Source: Lytechinus variegatus
Taxonomy: Eukaryota > Echinodermata > Echinoidea > Temnopleuroida > Toxopneustidae
Assembly: GCF_018143015.1 (NCBI RefSeq)
Contig: NC_054741.1
Location: 42,310,092-42,374,091 of the forward strand
Length of the DNA stretch: 64,000 nt
Direction: 5' to 3'
Below the pieces are notes generated by a model, which was given only the letters and a program-made list of their open reading frames with translations, made no database searches and was not told where the DNA came from. Shown one piece after another: positions 32,827-43,356 of this stretch; the stretch's first letter is position 1, and each line of letters opens with the position of its first letter. The position numbers and the translations under genes were made by a program.

Positions 32827-34010
32827 ACCAAGAGGCAATTTTTACTTGCATGGTGCACATTCACTTTTAATGTATACAGTGCGTATCAAAAAAAAGTTTA
32901 CACTTTGAAAAAATCCTGTAAAATTATACATTTGTAATATCCTGAAGATTGTTCCACATTTCAAAGTTGGTACAGGTCCATTAAAGCAAATGACGATATA
33001 ACTGTCGAAAAAAATTTCCGCTTGAGTGAGCACCACTTACTTTTGAAAAGTTAGTGAAAAATGATTTGCGCAGAAATTTGAAATAGTTGTGGGAATAAAA
33101 GTAGACCTTAATCATGAAGAACACGTGGAATTTAGCTAGTAAAATTGATTTGAAGATATCTTCTACATTGTTTGACTTGTTTCCTTGCCCAAGAGTGCAT
33201 TTCGCCCCACCCAATCCCCCACACACCGAGGCCATCGTGACGATATTTGCTTTACATTGAGCTGTGATTTGCATGGAATGGCTTAAGCTTGATTTTCATT
33301 TTGTTAATCATTGCTAAACTTGGGAAAAGTGTGGAGAAACAAGTATTAAATGAAGAATGAAATGTAAATCAACTTTCAATGATAAAAACCGAGTAATAAA
33401 ATGCTGGAGATGTCTGATATAAAATTTTGTTCAGATTCAGTTATGTCCTCAGATCCAGCTGGCACAAATAGGGAAAAGGTTGTGCTTATTAAGTGTTGAA
33501 ATTTCAATTTGGGTGGCAAACTTGTCACAAAATGCTTGAATTTATCCGTTTTATTCCAATTGACTAAAAGTGCAAGGGAAATGTATAATAAATCTTTCGT
33601 AGTGTAAGTTTGATTTCGTCCTTTCCCCTTGACACAGCATGAAAACGAGCATTTCTGCGCAAACAGATTTCTGCAAGCTTTACAGAAATGGACAGTGCTC
33701 ACTCAAGTGTAACATTCTGACAAAAATTTTACTTTCATTAGATAGATGAGACCCAAACCCAAGATTATATGTGAAAAAATTACCCGGATGTTGTATATTT
33801 TTTAATTCCCAGGGCTTTTTCAAAGTGTAAACTTTTTTTTGATACGCACTGTATAAGTGAAATTTCAAATTACTTCACCATGGCACCTCGCACTGATACA
33901 CAGAATGCTTTCATCCCAGGATAGCTTTGAAGCTGGTGAAAGGGATTACTCTTCAAGGTTCAAGGTTATGAGCATTTGGATATTGCGATCGCCAATGCTA
34001 TGGCAATCCT
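32827..34010 (+). mobile_element. 3' UTR of the LINE, split by a mariner-like transposon
   Basis: UTR sequence runs 32827-32874 and resumes at 33854, ending in ATTGCGATCGCCAATGC then TATTGGCAATAAAATTT (about 33975-34025). The insertion at 32877-33851 therefore postdates the LINE. Confidence 0.6.
32877..33851. mobile_element. Mariner-like non-autonomous transposon, copy 2 (975 bp)
   Basis: Near-perfect terminal repeats CAGTGCGTATCAAAAAAAAG...; TA on both sides (32875-32876, 33852-33853). Homologous to 28168-29142 in opposite orientation and, by my count, the same length. The two frames inside (32981-33274 and 33376-33702, minus) are conserved between copies but show no DDE/D transposase motifs that I can recognise. 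Confidence 0.88.
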
Positions 34011-34025
34011 ATTGGCAATAAAATT

Positions 34026-34585
34026 TAAAAAAATTTGAGATTTTTGCAGAAAATAAAAGTACATATCCTATTCTATTTGTAACTAAATTTCTAGGCAGCA
34101 ATTTATTTTTCTTTCTTAGATATGAGGGGATTTTCACTGTGATGTCATACAAATTTTTAATACAATGTGCAAATCCCATTGGAAACGTGTACAGTAGCAG
34201 AGTTATCCAACATTTTGACTGACCGTGATTTGAAAGCTCGCAGTCAGCCAAACTGTCTCATCGGCCATCTGCACTGCATTGACTTTGCACGTGAAAAGCG
34301 ATACGTTTTGACTGACCACACGCATTGAAATCGCGGTCAAGGTTGTTGTATTCCCTATGGTATTTTTGTAAAAGGGAAATCTAAACCGCTCAAACCAAAA
34401 TTACAAGCTTGTAGCTCTTTTGCGATACTTCTCTGATCCTTGGTTTTGTGAAAAAATAAGGATACCATTGTCAAGGAATTGTCTTGGTCTTTCCAACCAT
34501 GTATTTTTCTAGCAATTAATATGTTGTAAGGCTAGAGAGCTAAGTGTGAAAATTTTAGGTAAACTTTGAAGTCGATTTTCTCTGA
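34026..34585. other. No gene recognised
   Basis: Intron sequence with possible old repeat phrases (GGGAAATCTAAACCGCTC near 34374). Nothing assigned. Confidence 0.4.
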
Positions 34586-35263
34586 AATTTGAAGACAATA
34601 ATATGACGCAGCAGCGTGCCCCCCCCCCACCACCCAAAATGATAGGCATCTTTGCTTTACCTTCTAATATTGCTTCTGCATACCAACTCTTATGAAAAAC
34701 AGGAGAAAGAAAGAAGTTACAGGCTTTACCAAATTTTCCACAAAAATATGGTTACCATGACAACCATGTCTCCATCCACACCAAAATCAATAGGCGGCTT
34801 TGCTTTACAATAATGGACCGTCATGCCACATTTTAAGATGATCGGAGAAGAAATGCAGCTGGTAGAGCGCTCACAAGGACATCTCTACTACTTCCACAAA
34901 AATCTTGTTGCCATGGCAATGACATCCCCGCCCACACCAAAATCATTAGGCAGCTTTGCTTTACCATAATGATCCTTCATGCTACATTTGAAGATGGTCG
35001 AAGAAGAAATGCAGCTGGTAGAGCTCTCACAAGGACATCTCTGCTATTCCACATAAGCTCTTCTTACCAGGGCCACTTTGTCTCCGCCCAAACAAAAATT
35101 GTTAGGCGGCTTTGCTTTATTATAATGAACCTTCATGCCACATTTGAAGATGATCGGAGGAGAAATGCAGCTGGTAGAGTGTTCACAAGAAATCTCTGTG
35201 GCGGCGGACGTGGCGCGACAAGACCAAATCTATAGTATCCTCCGAACTCTGCTCGGGGGATAC
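34586..35263. mobile_element. Family C tandem-core element
   Basis: Starts near GACAATAATATGACGCAGC and has about four core units (CACACCAAAATC, CTTCATGCCACATTT, GAAATGCAGCTGGTAGAG). It ends TAGTATCCTCCGAACTCTGC then CTCGGGGGATAC at 35263. Two degenerate X-box-like sites remain (GTTACCATGACAAC, GTTGCCATGGCAAT). Frames at 34969-35386 are repeat artefacts. Confidence 0.7.
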
Positions 35264-36228
35264 AATGAAGCTAGTTTGTTTAATATCTGTCTGGAGAATA
35301 TGGGTTTGGTGTCTCAATTATGGTTTAAAGGGTCAAGTAATGCACTAGGGCACGTTACAAGAACAGGCAGTGGTCTGGTATGTTAAAAAATCCAAGATGG
35401 CTTCCGAGAATGGGGTCTAAATAGACAGTTGTTGCTTAAAACTAGACATAGTTCATTAGAAATACACCTTAGGAAATGATTTTGGTGTCTACACTAGAGT
35501 TTAAAGAGTGAAGTTCAAAGGAAAGTCAAGTGTCAAGTTTGTCAAAAAAATCCAAGATGGCTTAAAGAAAATAGGGACATAAATGATTGCTATTACTTAA
35601 AAGTGGACAAAGAACATTGAAAATATACTTGGAGAATATACTAGTGTCTACACAAGGGTTTCAAGGGTCAAAATACTTTGGGACTTGTTACAATGATATG
35701 CAGTTATCAATTTTGCCTTAAAATCCAAGCTGGCTTCCAAAAACTGGTTCTAAAATGACTGCTGTTACTTAAAAGTGGACATAGATCATACAATATCCAC
35801 CTGTGAGATGTAATTTTGGTGCCTCCGCTTAAATGGGGATAAATTATCATATTGTTTCATGAGTTGGTGACAGCACCCATTTTGATGAAATTTTAGAAGC
35901 TACCTTGGTTCTTTGGACAAAATGGGAAACTAACCATCCTTGCTAATTGTCTGAATGTATTATTTGACCCTCCATACCACAATGTAGACACAAAAATCAT
36001 TTCTCACAACTTGATTTTGTATGAACTCTGACCATTATTGAGTTTTAGATGTCATTTTGAAAACCCTCTTGGATTTCTAGGCAAAAATGGATGACTGCAT
36101 ATCATCGTAACCACTCCAAATGCATTATTTTAACCATGAAACCATGGTGTGGACACCAAATTCATATCTCCTTAACGGATTTCAAATGAAATACCGTATG
36201 TCAATTTTTAAGAAACAACAGTCATAAT

Positions 36229-36708
36229 TTGGAAACAAAGTTTCAGCAATACTCCTATGTGTTTAAGACCACATGCTTGATCTGTTATGAAAATCATAAG
36301 TCAGAAAAAATTTGAACCAGTGGGATTTGAACCTGCCATCTACTGCTTTCCGGGCAGCGACTTAACAACCAGGCTATTCTGGTTCACGGCTAAATCACGA
36401 TGAACTGGAATTCAAATACCCTCGATCCTCTTCTTTCTGACTCATTTATGTGCAAATGCAGTCCTCCGTGGACAATACATAGTAAATAAAGAGGCTTTGC
36501 ATATTAATGAGTCAGAAAGAAGAGGATCGAAGGTATTTGAATTTCATTTCATCGTGATCTAGCAGTGAACCAGAATAGTCTGGTGGTTAAGTCGCTGCCC
36601 GGAAAGCAGGTTCAAATCCCACTGGTTCTTTCTGACTTGTGATTTTCATTACAGATCAAGCATGTGATCTTAAACACAAAGGAGTAATGCCGAATCTTTG
36701 TTTACAAA
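36229..36708. repeat. Large near-perfect palindrome with a tRNA-like sequence in each arm
   Basis: Left arm 36229-36456 and right arm 36496-36708 are reverse complements with few mismatches, separated by about 40 bp. Each arm holds a tRNA-like block. The two outermost parts still pair (GGAAACAAAG / CTTTGTTTAC). The right arm has lost about 10 bp inside the tRNA-like block. Confidence 0.85.
36314..36385 (-). tRNA. tRNA-like sequence (pseudo-tRNA or SINE head), anticodon loop reads GGA
   Basis: This 72-nt minus-strand block has a perfect 7-bp acceptor stem GAACCAG/CTGGTTC. A CTGC-CCGGAAA-GCAG arm has GGA in the anticodon position (Ser). A B-box-like GGTTCAAATCC is present, and TAGCCTGGTTG resembles an A box. 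The T stem pairs poorly and there is no long variable arm, so it is not a normal tRNA-Ser. Its mirror copy is at 36567-36628. Pseudo-tRNA or tRNA-derived SINE head is the best call. Confidence 0.55.
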
Positions 36709-37207
36709 TGATAATTTCCTCCCATTAAAGCCTCTTTATTTACTAACAGCAGTCGTTTTAGACCTCGATTTTTTGGAACCATCTTGAATTTTTCGACACA
36801 CTGGACCGCTGACTGTCCTTGTAACTAATTTCCTGACTTTTAAAACTATGGTTTAGACATCAGAACCATATGCCCTTGATGGATATGACATGAACTATGT
36901 CCATTAGTAAATAACAGCTATTTTATACTCCATTTTATGAAGACACAGTGAACTTTTGGACATACTTGACCATCGATTGTCCTTGTAACTTATCCTTTTG
37001 TACTATTTGACCCATTCAACCAAGGTATAACACAAAAATCATAGTCCCGAATATTGAACAAACTATGTCAGGTTTTTTTAAGTAGCAACAGTGATTTTAG
37101 ACTCCACTTTTGGGAAGCCATCTTGGATTTTTTAACATACCGGACAACTGTCCTTTTAACTTATCCCAACATAATATTTGATCGCTGAAACCATGGTCTA
37201 GACACCA

Positions 37208-38109
37208 CAAGTGGTATGCCTCTGGCGGTCTCACCTGCATCACGCGATTCAATATAGCAGCAGTGCTGACTTTGAAAACAACTACAACTCGCACAAGATG
37301 TTCAGTGATACTTGGTTACTCTTATTTCCACGTTTTATGTTCAAACTAGACCAATACACTAACAGAGATATGATGGTAATTCAACAAATACCCCCAACAT
37401 GGCCAAAGACCATTGACCTTACATGACCTTTGACCTTGATCATGTGACCTGAAACTCGCACAGGATGTTTAGTGATACTCGATTACTCTTATGTCCAAGT
37501 TTCATGAGTCAGATCCATAAACTTTCAAAGTTATGATGGTAATTCAACAGATACCCCCATTACGGCCAAAGTTCATTGACCTTTAACCTTGGTCATGTGA
37601 CCTAAAATGTGCACAAGATGTTCAGTGATACTCGATTACTCTTATGTCCAAGTTTCATGAGCTCGACCTACATACTTTCAAAGTTATGGTAATTCAACAA
37701 ATGCCCCCAATTTGGCTAAAGTTCATTGACCCTAAATGACCTTTGACCTTGATCACATGACCTGAAACTTGCACAGGATGTTCAGTGACACTTGATTACT
37801 ATCATATCCAAGTTTCATCAATCAGATCCATAAACATTCAAAGTTGTGATGGTAATTCAACAGATACCCCCAATTCGGCCAAAGTTCATTGACCCTAAAT
37901 GACCTTTGACCTTGGTCATGTGACGTGAAACTCATGCAGGATGTTCAGTGATACTTGATTGACCTTATGTCAAAGTTTCATGAACTAGGTCCATATATTT
38001 TCTAAGTTATGATGACATTTCAAAACTTAACCTTAGGTTAAGATTTGATGTTGACGCTGCCGCCGCCATCGGAAAAGTGGCGCCTATAGTCTCACTCTGC
38101 TATGCAGAC
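37208..38109 (-). mobile_element. Family A element inserted in family E
   Basis: Head CAAGTGGTATGCC, tail CTATGCAGAC (a deletion removed GGTG of the usual tail). Family E phrases abut both ends (TCTAGACACCA left, AAAATTATATCTCC right) and would join without duplicated bases. Confidence 0.78.
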
Positions 38110-38324
38110 AAAAATTATATCTCCCAGGTAGATATGAAATAAAATATGTCTATTTAAATATGCATGTGTCTGGTATGAATGGGAGTGTCTTTGGTGTGGT
38201 CCAGTGAAAGTGTGTGGTTGTTGTTTGGAGTGTGGTGATGCCTGTTCACATTTAAACCTGTTACTTGGTCAGTTTCATCTGCATATTTTGGGGAGTATAG
38301 GGTTTGGACTTCAGTAGTAGGTCG

Positions 38325-38456
38325 TATTTTACTTTATTAACTTTAAATGTCAGAGGGCTACGAGATTAAAAGGAAAAACATTTTTGAATTTTGGAAAGAT
38401 AAAGGCAGTAACAAAGTATTTGACAGGAAACATATCGTATGGTAGAGGTGGAAAAA
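38325..38456 (+). pseudogene. L1/Tx1-type LINE endonuclease, first part
   Basis: LLTLNVRGLRD begins near 38340, the usual N-terminus of L1/Tx1 endonucleases (catalytic Asn). QET follows at 38424-38432 (catalytic Glu) after a frame change, then VEVEKL. The domain is cut at 38456 by family D and continues at 39823 with KWKSGWNGELLFSHG. It is clearly a pseudogene because of stops between the two motifs. Confidence 0.78.
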
Positions 38457-39822
38457 CTAGCACATCAATGATGTGGAGGTCATCCGGCATCTCGCAACAC
38501 AATTTAACACAATTTTAATTTCAGCCCAGTTGACACTGTAGTGAATTATATTGGTGACATAAATTGAGGATATAGAATTGAAATTGATGAAGAAATGACA
38601 TAGAAGCATTTTTTGTGATCTATGAATAAATTTCATATGAATTAAATATTAATTATTATTCATTCAAAGTTTCTTAACTCTGTGTAGAACTTTGGTGAAC
38701 CTAATGTAGCTCTCATATGGAACAAAAATAACCAAAATCAATCAACAAATAAGCAATTTTTGTGAGTTTTGAAAATATATAAAAAGCAGATTCAATGAGT
38801 TTCAAAATTCTAAGTTTGAATTTTGTATCACCACCTCGAGCTATCATATAAAGCAAACAAAACTGAAATTGATCAACAAATGAAGAACAAAACACATTTT
38901 TTGTGATTTATGAATAAATTTTTCATAAATTAGAATAAATAATTTTCCAGACAAAATTTCAAAATTTTGTGTACAAGTTTGGTGAACCTCATGCAGCTCT
39001 ACCAGATGGAAGACAAAAATCAAAATCTGTCGACAAATAAAGAAGAAGAGGAATTTTCTGTGATTTATGAATACATTTCGCATAAATTAGCATAAATAAT
39101 TTTCTACTGACAATTTTCAAAATTCTGTGTAGATGTTTGGTGGGCCTCATGAAGTTCTACCGGATGGAAGAAAAATATCAAAATCTGTCAACAAATAAAG
39201 AAGAGGCATTTTCTGAGATTCCTGAATAAATTTCGCATAAATTAGCATAAATAATTTTCTACTGAAAATTTCAAAAATCTGTGTAGAAGTTTGGTGAACC
39301 TCATAAAGTTCTACAAGATGGAAGAAGAAAAAAAGTAAAAATCAGTCAACAATTAAAGAAGAAAAAGCATTTTATGTGAAATTTTAAAAATATGAATAAA
39401 TTAATTTCAAATGAAGTAGCATAAAAATTGTTCTAGTCAAAATTTCAAAATTCTGTGTACAATATTGGTGAACCTCATGAAGCTCTACCAGATGAAAGAA
39501 AAAAAATCAAAATCGGTCAACAAATAAAGAAGAGGCATTTTATGTGAATTTTTAAAAATATGCATAAATTAATTTCGCATAAATTAGCATAAAACTTGTT
39601 CAGGTCAAAATTTCAAAAACTTTTTCAAAAAAATTAGCATATTCAATGAATTTCAAAATTCTGTGTAGAAGTTTTGAATGCCCCATCTAGTGCTATCATA
39701 TAAAGCAAACAGAATTGAAATCAGACTTGAAATGGCGAAGTAGTAGCATTTTGAAATTGTGGACGGACGACTGACGCCACGCCACGGCACAAGCTAATCT
39801 TGCCCTTCGGGCCGGATGAGCT
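38457..39822 (-). mobile_element. Family D Helitron/Helentron-like element
   Basis: Read on the minus strand it starts AGCTCATCCGGCCC (39822 downward), has a GGCCCGAAGGGC hairpin, then a core of about 160-bp units (CTTCTTTATTTGTTGACAG, GAGGTTCACCAAACTTC). It ends with GCCGGATGA (inverted copy of TCATCCGGC near the 5' end), the hairpin CACATC-ATT-GATGTG and CTAG, followed by T. A 3' hairpin just before CTRR is the Helitron signature. A-runs (plus strand) flank both ends, with no duplication. Overlapping AT-rich frames at 38713-39083 are artefacts. Confidence 0.82.
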
Positions 39823-41149
39823 AAAAATGGAAATCAGGGTGGAATGGTGAATTACTATTCAGTCACGGAACAAACCATAGTAAAGGTGTTTTAGTTTTTA
39901 TTTCTCCAAATTTGAATATAAAAATTTCAAATTTGAGTATTGGTGAAAATAAAAGATATATTATGATGAAATCAGAATATCAGAAATTTTTACTAGTGAA
40001 TTGTTACTTTTCTACTAGGGATAAAGAAAAGATGCCAATGGAATTTTTAGATGAATTGAAAACTTGTATTTCAAAGCTTTATAGTTCCGCAGATACAATT
40101 ATTTTAGGAGATTTTAATATGATAATGAATGGGGATTCGAATTATATGGACCTCGAAAGTCTACTAAAAATAGATTTAATGAAAAGTTTGAAGACCCCCT
40201 GGACAGATTATTTTTAGATGTATATAGAAAAAATTGAGAAAAAAATAATTCAAATTTAGACAAAAGTGGCCAGTTGTTCAAAGTCGGTTGGATTATTGGT
40301 TCTTTTTTTTCTACACTACAGGATTTTATTAACTGTTGTGATATTTTGACATCAATTACACCAGATCACTCAGGTGTACTGCTTCAATTACGGAACTATT
40401 TAAATGCTCCCGAATTTGGAAATTCTTATTGGAAATTTAATAACAGTTTGTGCGTAAATTAAGAATTTGTTAACATGTTTAAAGATAAAGTAGTTGAATT
40501 AAAAGCAGACTAGATTCCAAAGATAGATGTTACGGGATTTTTTGAAAATGAAAATGAGAGTTTATTAATACTTATACAAAAGAAAAGGCAAAGATCAGAA
40601 AAAATGAAATTCTAAAAAAGAGAAAGAAATAGAATTAGAAAATAAACTTTAGTCTCAGCCATTGAGAAATGTAATTGATGACATTGATAAGAAAAATCTA
40701 GTTTGAACAAGTTATATTATAGATGACAAGGTTTAAAAATTCGATCAAGGGCAGTTTGGTTTGAAGAAGGGGAACAAAGAACACAATATTTTGAACAGTT
40801 AAAGAAGTTTAATAAAAGGAAGTGTGATAAAAGAATTATATGATGATAATGAACATATCATTAAGGATATAAAGGAAATATTGAAGAAGATTGGATCGTA
40901 TTATGAAAACTTATACACATTGAGTGAAGCTATTGTTAATGACAATCATTTGTTCCTTAAGGATATGCTTCAATTAAGTAAAGAAATTGTAATATATGTG
41001 AAGGTAGAATAAGTAGTCATGAATGTTTAAGTGTTTTAAAAGAAATTTTTTAATTTATTAGGGGAATTTTGGTAGATGTTTTAAATGAAACAAATGAAAG
41101 AGGAACACTGACAACCTCACAAAAGCAAGGTGTGATAACGTTATTAGAA
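39823..41149 (+). pseudogene. L1/Tx1-type LINE endonuclease second part and linker
   Basis: After the family D insertion, LFSHGTNHSKGVLVF opens the second half. The frame at 39912-40217 contains TIILGDFNMIMN (GDFN motif, about 40107-40118). The frame at 40274-40462 has TPDHSGVLL (the usual SDH read as PDH) and SYWKFNNSL, a segment typical of L1/Tx1 elements. A further piece at 40824-41012 (IKELYDDNEHIIKDIKEILK, then SYYENLY) is the pre-RT linker. The ORF is broken by several stops and cut at 41150 by family A. Confidence 0.82.
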
Positions 41150-42096
41150 CAAGTGGAATGCCTCTGGCCGTCTCACCTGCATCACGCGGTTCAATATAGC
41201 AGCAGTGTTGACTTTGAATACTACTCTAACTCGCACAAGATGTTCAGTGATACATGGTTACTCTTATGTCCACTTTTTATGAACTAGACCAATAAACTTA
41301 CAGAGATATGATGGTTATTCAACAAAAAACCCCAACATGGCCAAAGTTCATTGACCTTACATGACCTTTGACCTTGATCATGTGACCTGAAACGCGCACA
41401 GGATGTTCAGTGATACTTGATTACTCTAATGTCCAAGTCTAATGAACTAGACCAATAAACTTTCAAAGTTATGATGGTAATTCAACAGATATCCCAGATT
41501 CGGCCAAAGTTTATTGACCCTAAATGACCTTTGACCTTAATCATGAGACCTGAAACTTGCACAAAATTTTCAGTGATGCTTGATTACTATTATGTACAAG
41601 TTTCATGAATCAGATCCATAAACTTTCAAAGTTATGATGGGAATTCAACAGATATCCCCAATTCGGCCAAAGTTCATTGACCCTAAATGACCTTTGACCT
41701 TGGTCATGTGACGTGAAACTCATGCAGGATGTTCAGTGATACTTGATTGACCTTATGTCCAAGTTTCATGAACTAGGTCCATATATTTTCTAAGTTATGA
41801 TGACATTTCAAAAACTTAACCTCAGGTTAAGATTTCGATGTTGATTCCTCCAGCATGGTCTAAGTTCATTGACCCTAAATGACCTTTGACCTTGGTCATG
41901 TGACATGTGACATGAAACTCTAATAGGATGTTCAGTAATACTTGATTAACCTTATGGCCAAGTTTTATTAACTAGGTCCATATACTTTCTAAGTTACAAC
42001 GTCATTTCAAAAACTTAACCTCAGGTTAAGATTTGATGTTGACGCCGCCGCCGGAAAAGCGGCGCCTATAGTCTCACTTTGCTTCGCATGTGAGAC
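41150..42096 (-). mobile_element. Family A element inserted in the LINE coding region
   Basis: Head CAAGTGGAATGCC to tail TTCGCATGTGAGAC, with four TGACCTTTGACCT motifs. Removing exactly 41150-42096 leaves the LINE frame continuous (TTATTAGAA joined to AAAAAGGGT gives LLEKKG, the expected LINE sequence), so insertion was within an A-run and added no target duplication. Confidence 0.88.
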
Positions 42097-42824
42097 AAAA
42101 AGGGTAAAGATCCATTACATGTCCAAAATTTTAGACCAAGTACACTTTTAAATGTGGACAACAAAATATTGTCAAAGGTTTTAGCGAGAAGATTAAAAGG
42201 TATACTAAATGAGATAATTCATAAAGATAAAGTTAGTTATGTAAAGATAGGAACATTGGAGATGATGTAAGATCAATAGATATGTTATACCAATCTAATT
42301 TTTTAAAAAAAATTGATATTTAATTACTGTTGACTTTGAAAAGGCCTTTGATTCTGTTTTACATGATTTTCTTTTTGAGATCCTTAAACTATTTGGATTT
42401 GGGCACTCCTTCTGTTTGTGGGTCCATGTTTTATACTCGGATATTACTAGTTGTGTTATAAATAGGTTTTCTTCTGGTTATTTTAATATAAAGCAAGGGG
42501 TAAGACAAAGTGATACCCTCTCCCCATAATTGTTTCTGTTCTGTATAGAAATACTTGCTTTGGCAATAAGGAAAGACAAAAGGAATTCAATTTCAGAACC
42601 ATGAAATAAAGCAAATTTTGTATGCTGATGATTGTTTGTAAAATACCTTGGATTAGTCGGGATAATGACAGACCTCAGACACAGTTGTTTGGGAATTGTG
42701 TTCAGCATATTAAAATTTTAGGTGTTTAATTTTCTCTTAATGTAATTACAAGACATGAATTTCAAAGAAATACTTAATAGTAAATAAACACTCTTGGGAT
42801 GGTGGAAACAAAGGGATCTCACAC
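42097..42824 (+). pseudogene. L1/Tx1-type LINE reverse transcriptase
   Basis: KKGKDP at the left edge is followed by LNVDNKILSKVLARRLKG, QVSYVKDRNIGDDVRSID, VDFEKAFDSVLHDF (motif A, 42332-42355), GVRQSDTLSP (motif B, about 42498-42527; G to S change) and QILYADDCL (YADD at 42621-42632). Frame changes near 42150, 42320 and 42600 make it non-functional. YADD and the GVRQGDPLSP-like motif distinguish it from the FADD/YIDD LINEs elsewhere in the window. Confidence 0.85.
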
Positions 42825-42831
42825 TTATGGG

Positions 42832-43356
42832 CAGTGAGACTCATAACAAGAATGAGATGCAGCGAACACATAACACCCATACTACAAGAATTACACTGGC
42901 TTCCTGTAAAATCCCGTATTGAATACAAGATATTACTCCTAACATACCAATGCTTACAAGGTCAATCATCATTCTATCTCAAAGAACTCATTGAACAGTA
43001 TGTACCCAAATAAAATTAAGGTCAAACAATAATGCTCTCCTAGTAGTTCCCAAAATTAACACTAAATTCTACGGCGCTTGTTAATTCAAAATGTCTTCTG
43101 CTGAACTTTGGAATAAATTACCCAATATTGTTAAACAAGCTAATAGTGTAGAATCCTTTAAGTCTCCTTTGAAGACATTCCTTTATGTAAAATAAGATGT
43201 ACATGTACCTATTAGTTTATTATAAATTTGTTCCTCTGTGAACAGGCTTTTCTTTCTTCTCCATTCTTTCTATTCTTCTTTCTAAAGCGCATAGAGACAT
43301 GATTATATCATCGTTATATACGCTAAATAAGCAATGTTTTATTATCATTATTATCA
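42832..43356 (+). pseudogene. L2-type LINE 3' fragment with target duplication TTATGGG
   Basis: It encodes the conserved C-terminal tail of L2-like RT proteins (HITPILQELHWLPVKSRIEY near 42860, LWNKLPNIVKQ near 43110) and ends in a GCGCATAGAGAC...AAATAAGCAATG type 3' UTR with (ATT/ATC)n. TTATGGG occurs at 42825-42831 and 43357-43363, a target-site duplication. The host L1-like frame (GISHL.../GKIHLLKTY) resumes right after it. 5'-truncated, as usual for target-primed insertions. Confidence 0.88.

Larger units (their letters stand above)
35264..37207. repeat. Family E arrays in opposite orientations
   Basis: Up to about 35840 units read with AATCCAAGATGGCTTCC on the plus strand. From about 35860 to 37207 they read as the complement (GCCATCTTGGATTTTT, ATACCGGACAACTGTCC). 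The unit is roughly 150-170 bp. A tRNA-like palindrome (36229-36708) is inserted in the right half. The end is cut by the family A insertion at 37208 and continues for a short stretch after 38109 (AAAATTATATCTCCCAGGTA). Confidence 0.65.

Noticed and set aside
36314..36628. A functional tRNA-Ser gene pair
   Set aside because: The T stem is poorly paired, the long variable arm expected for tRNA-Ser is missing and one copy has a deletion; better read as pseudo-tRNA or SINE heads.
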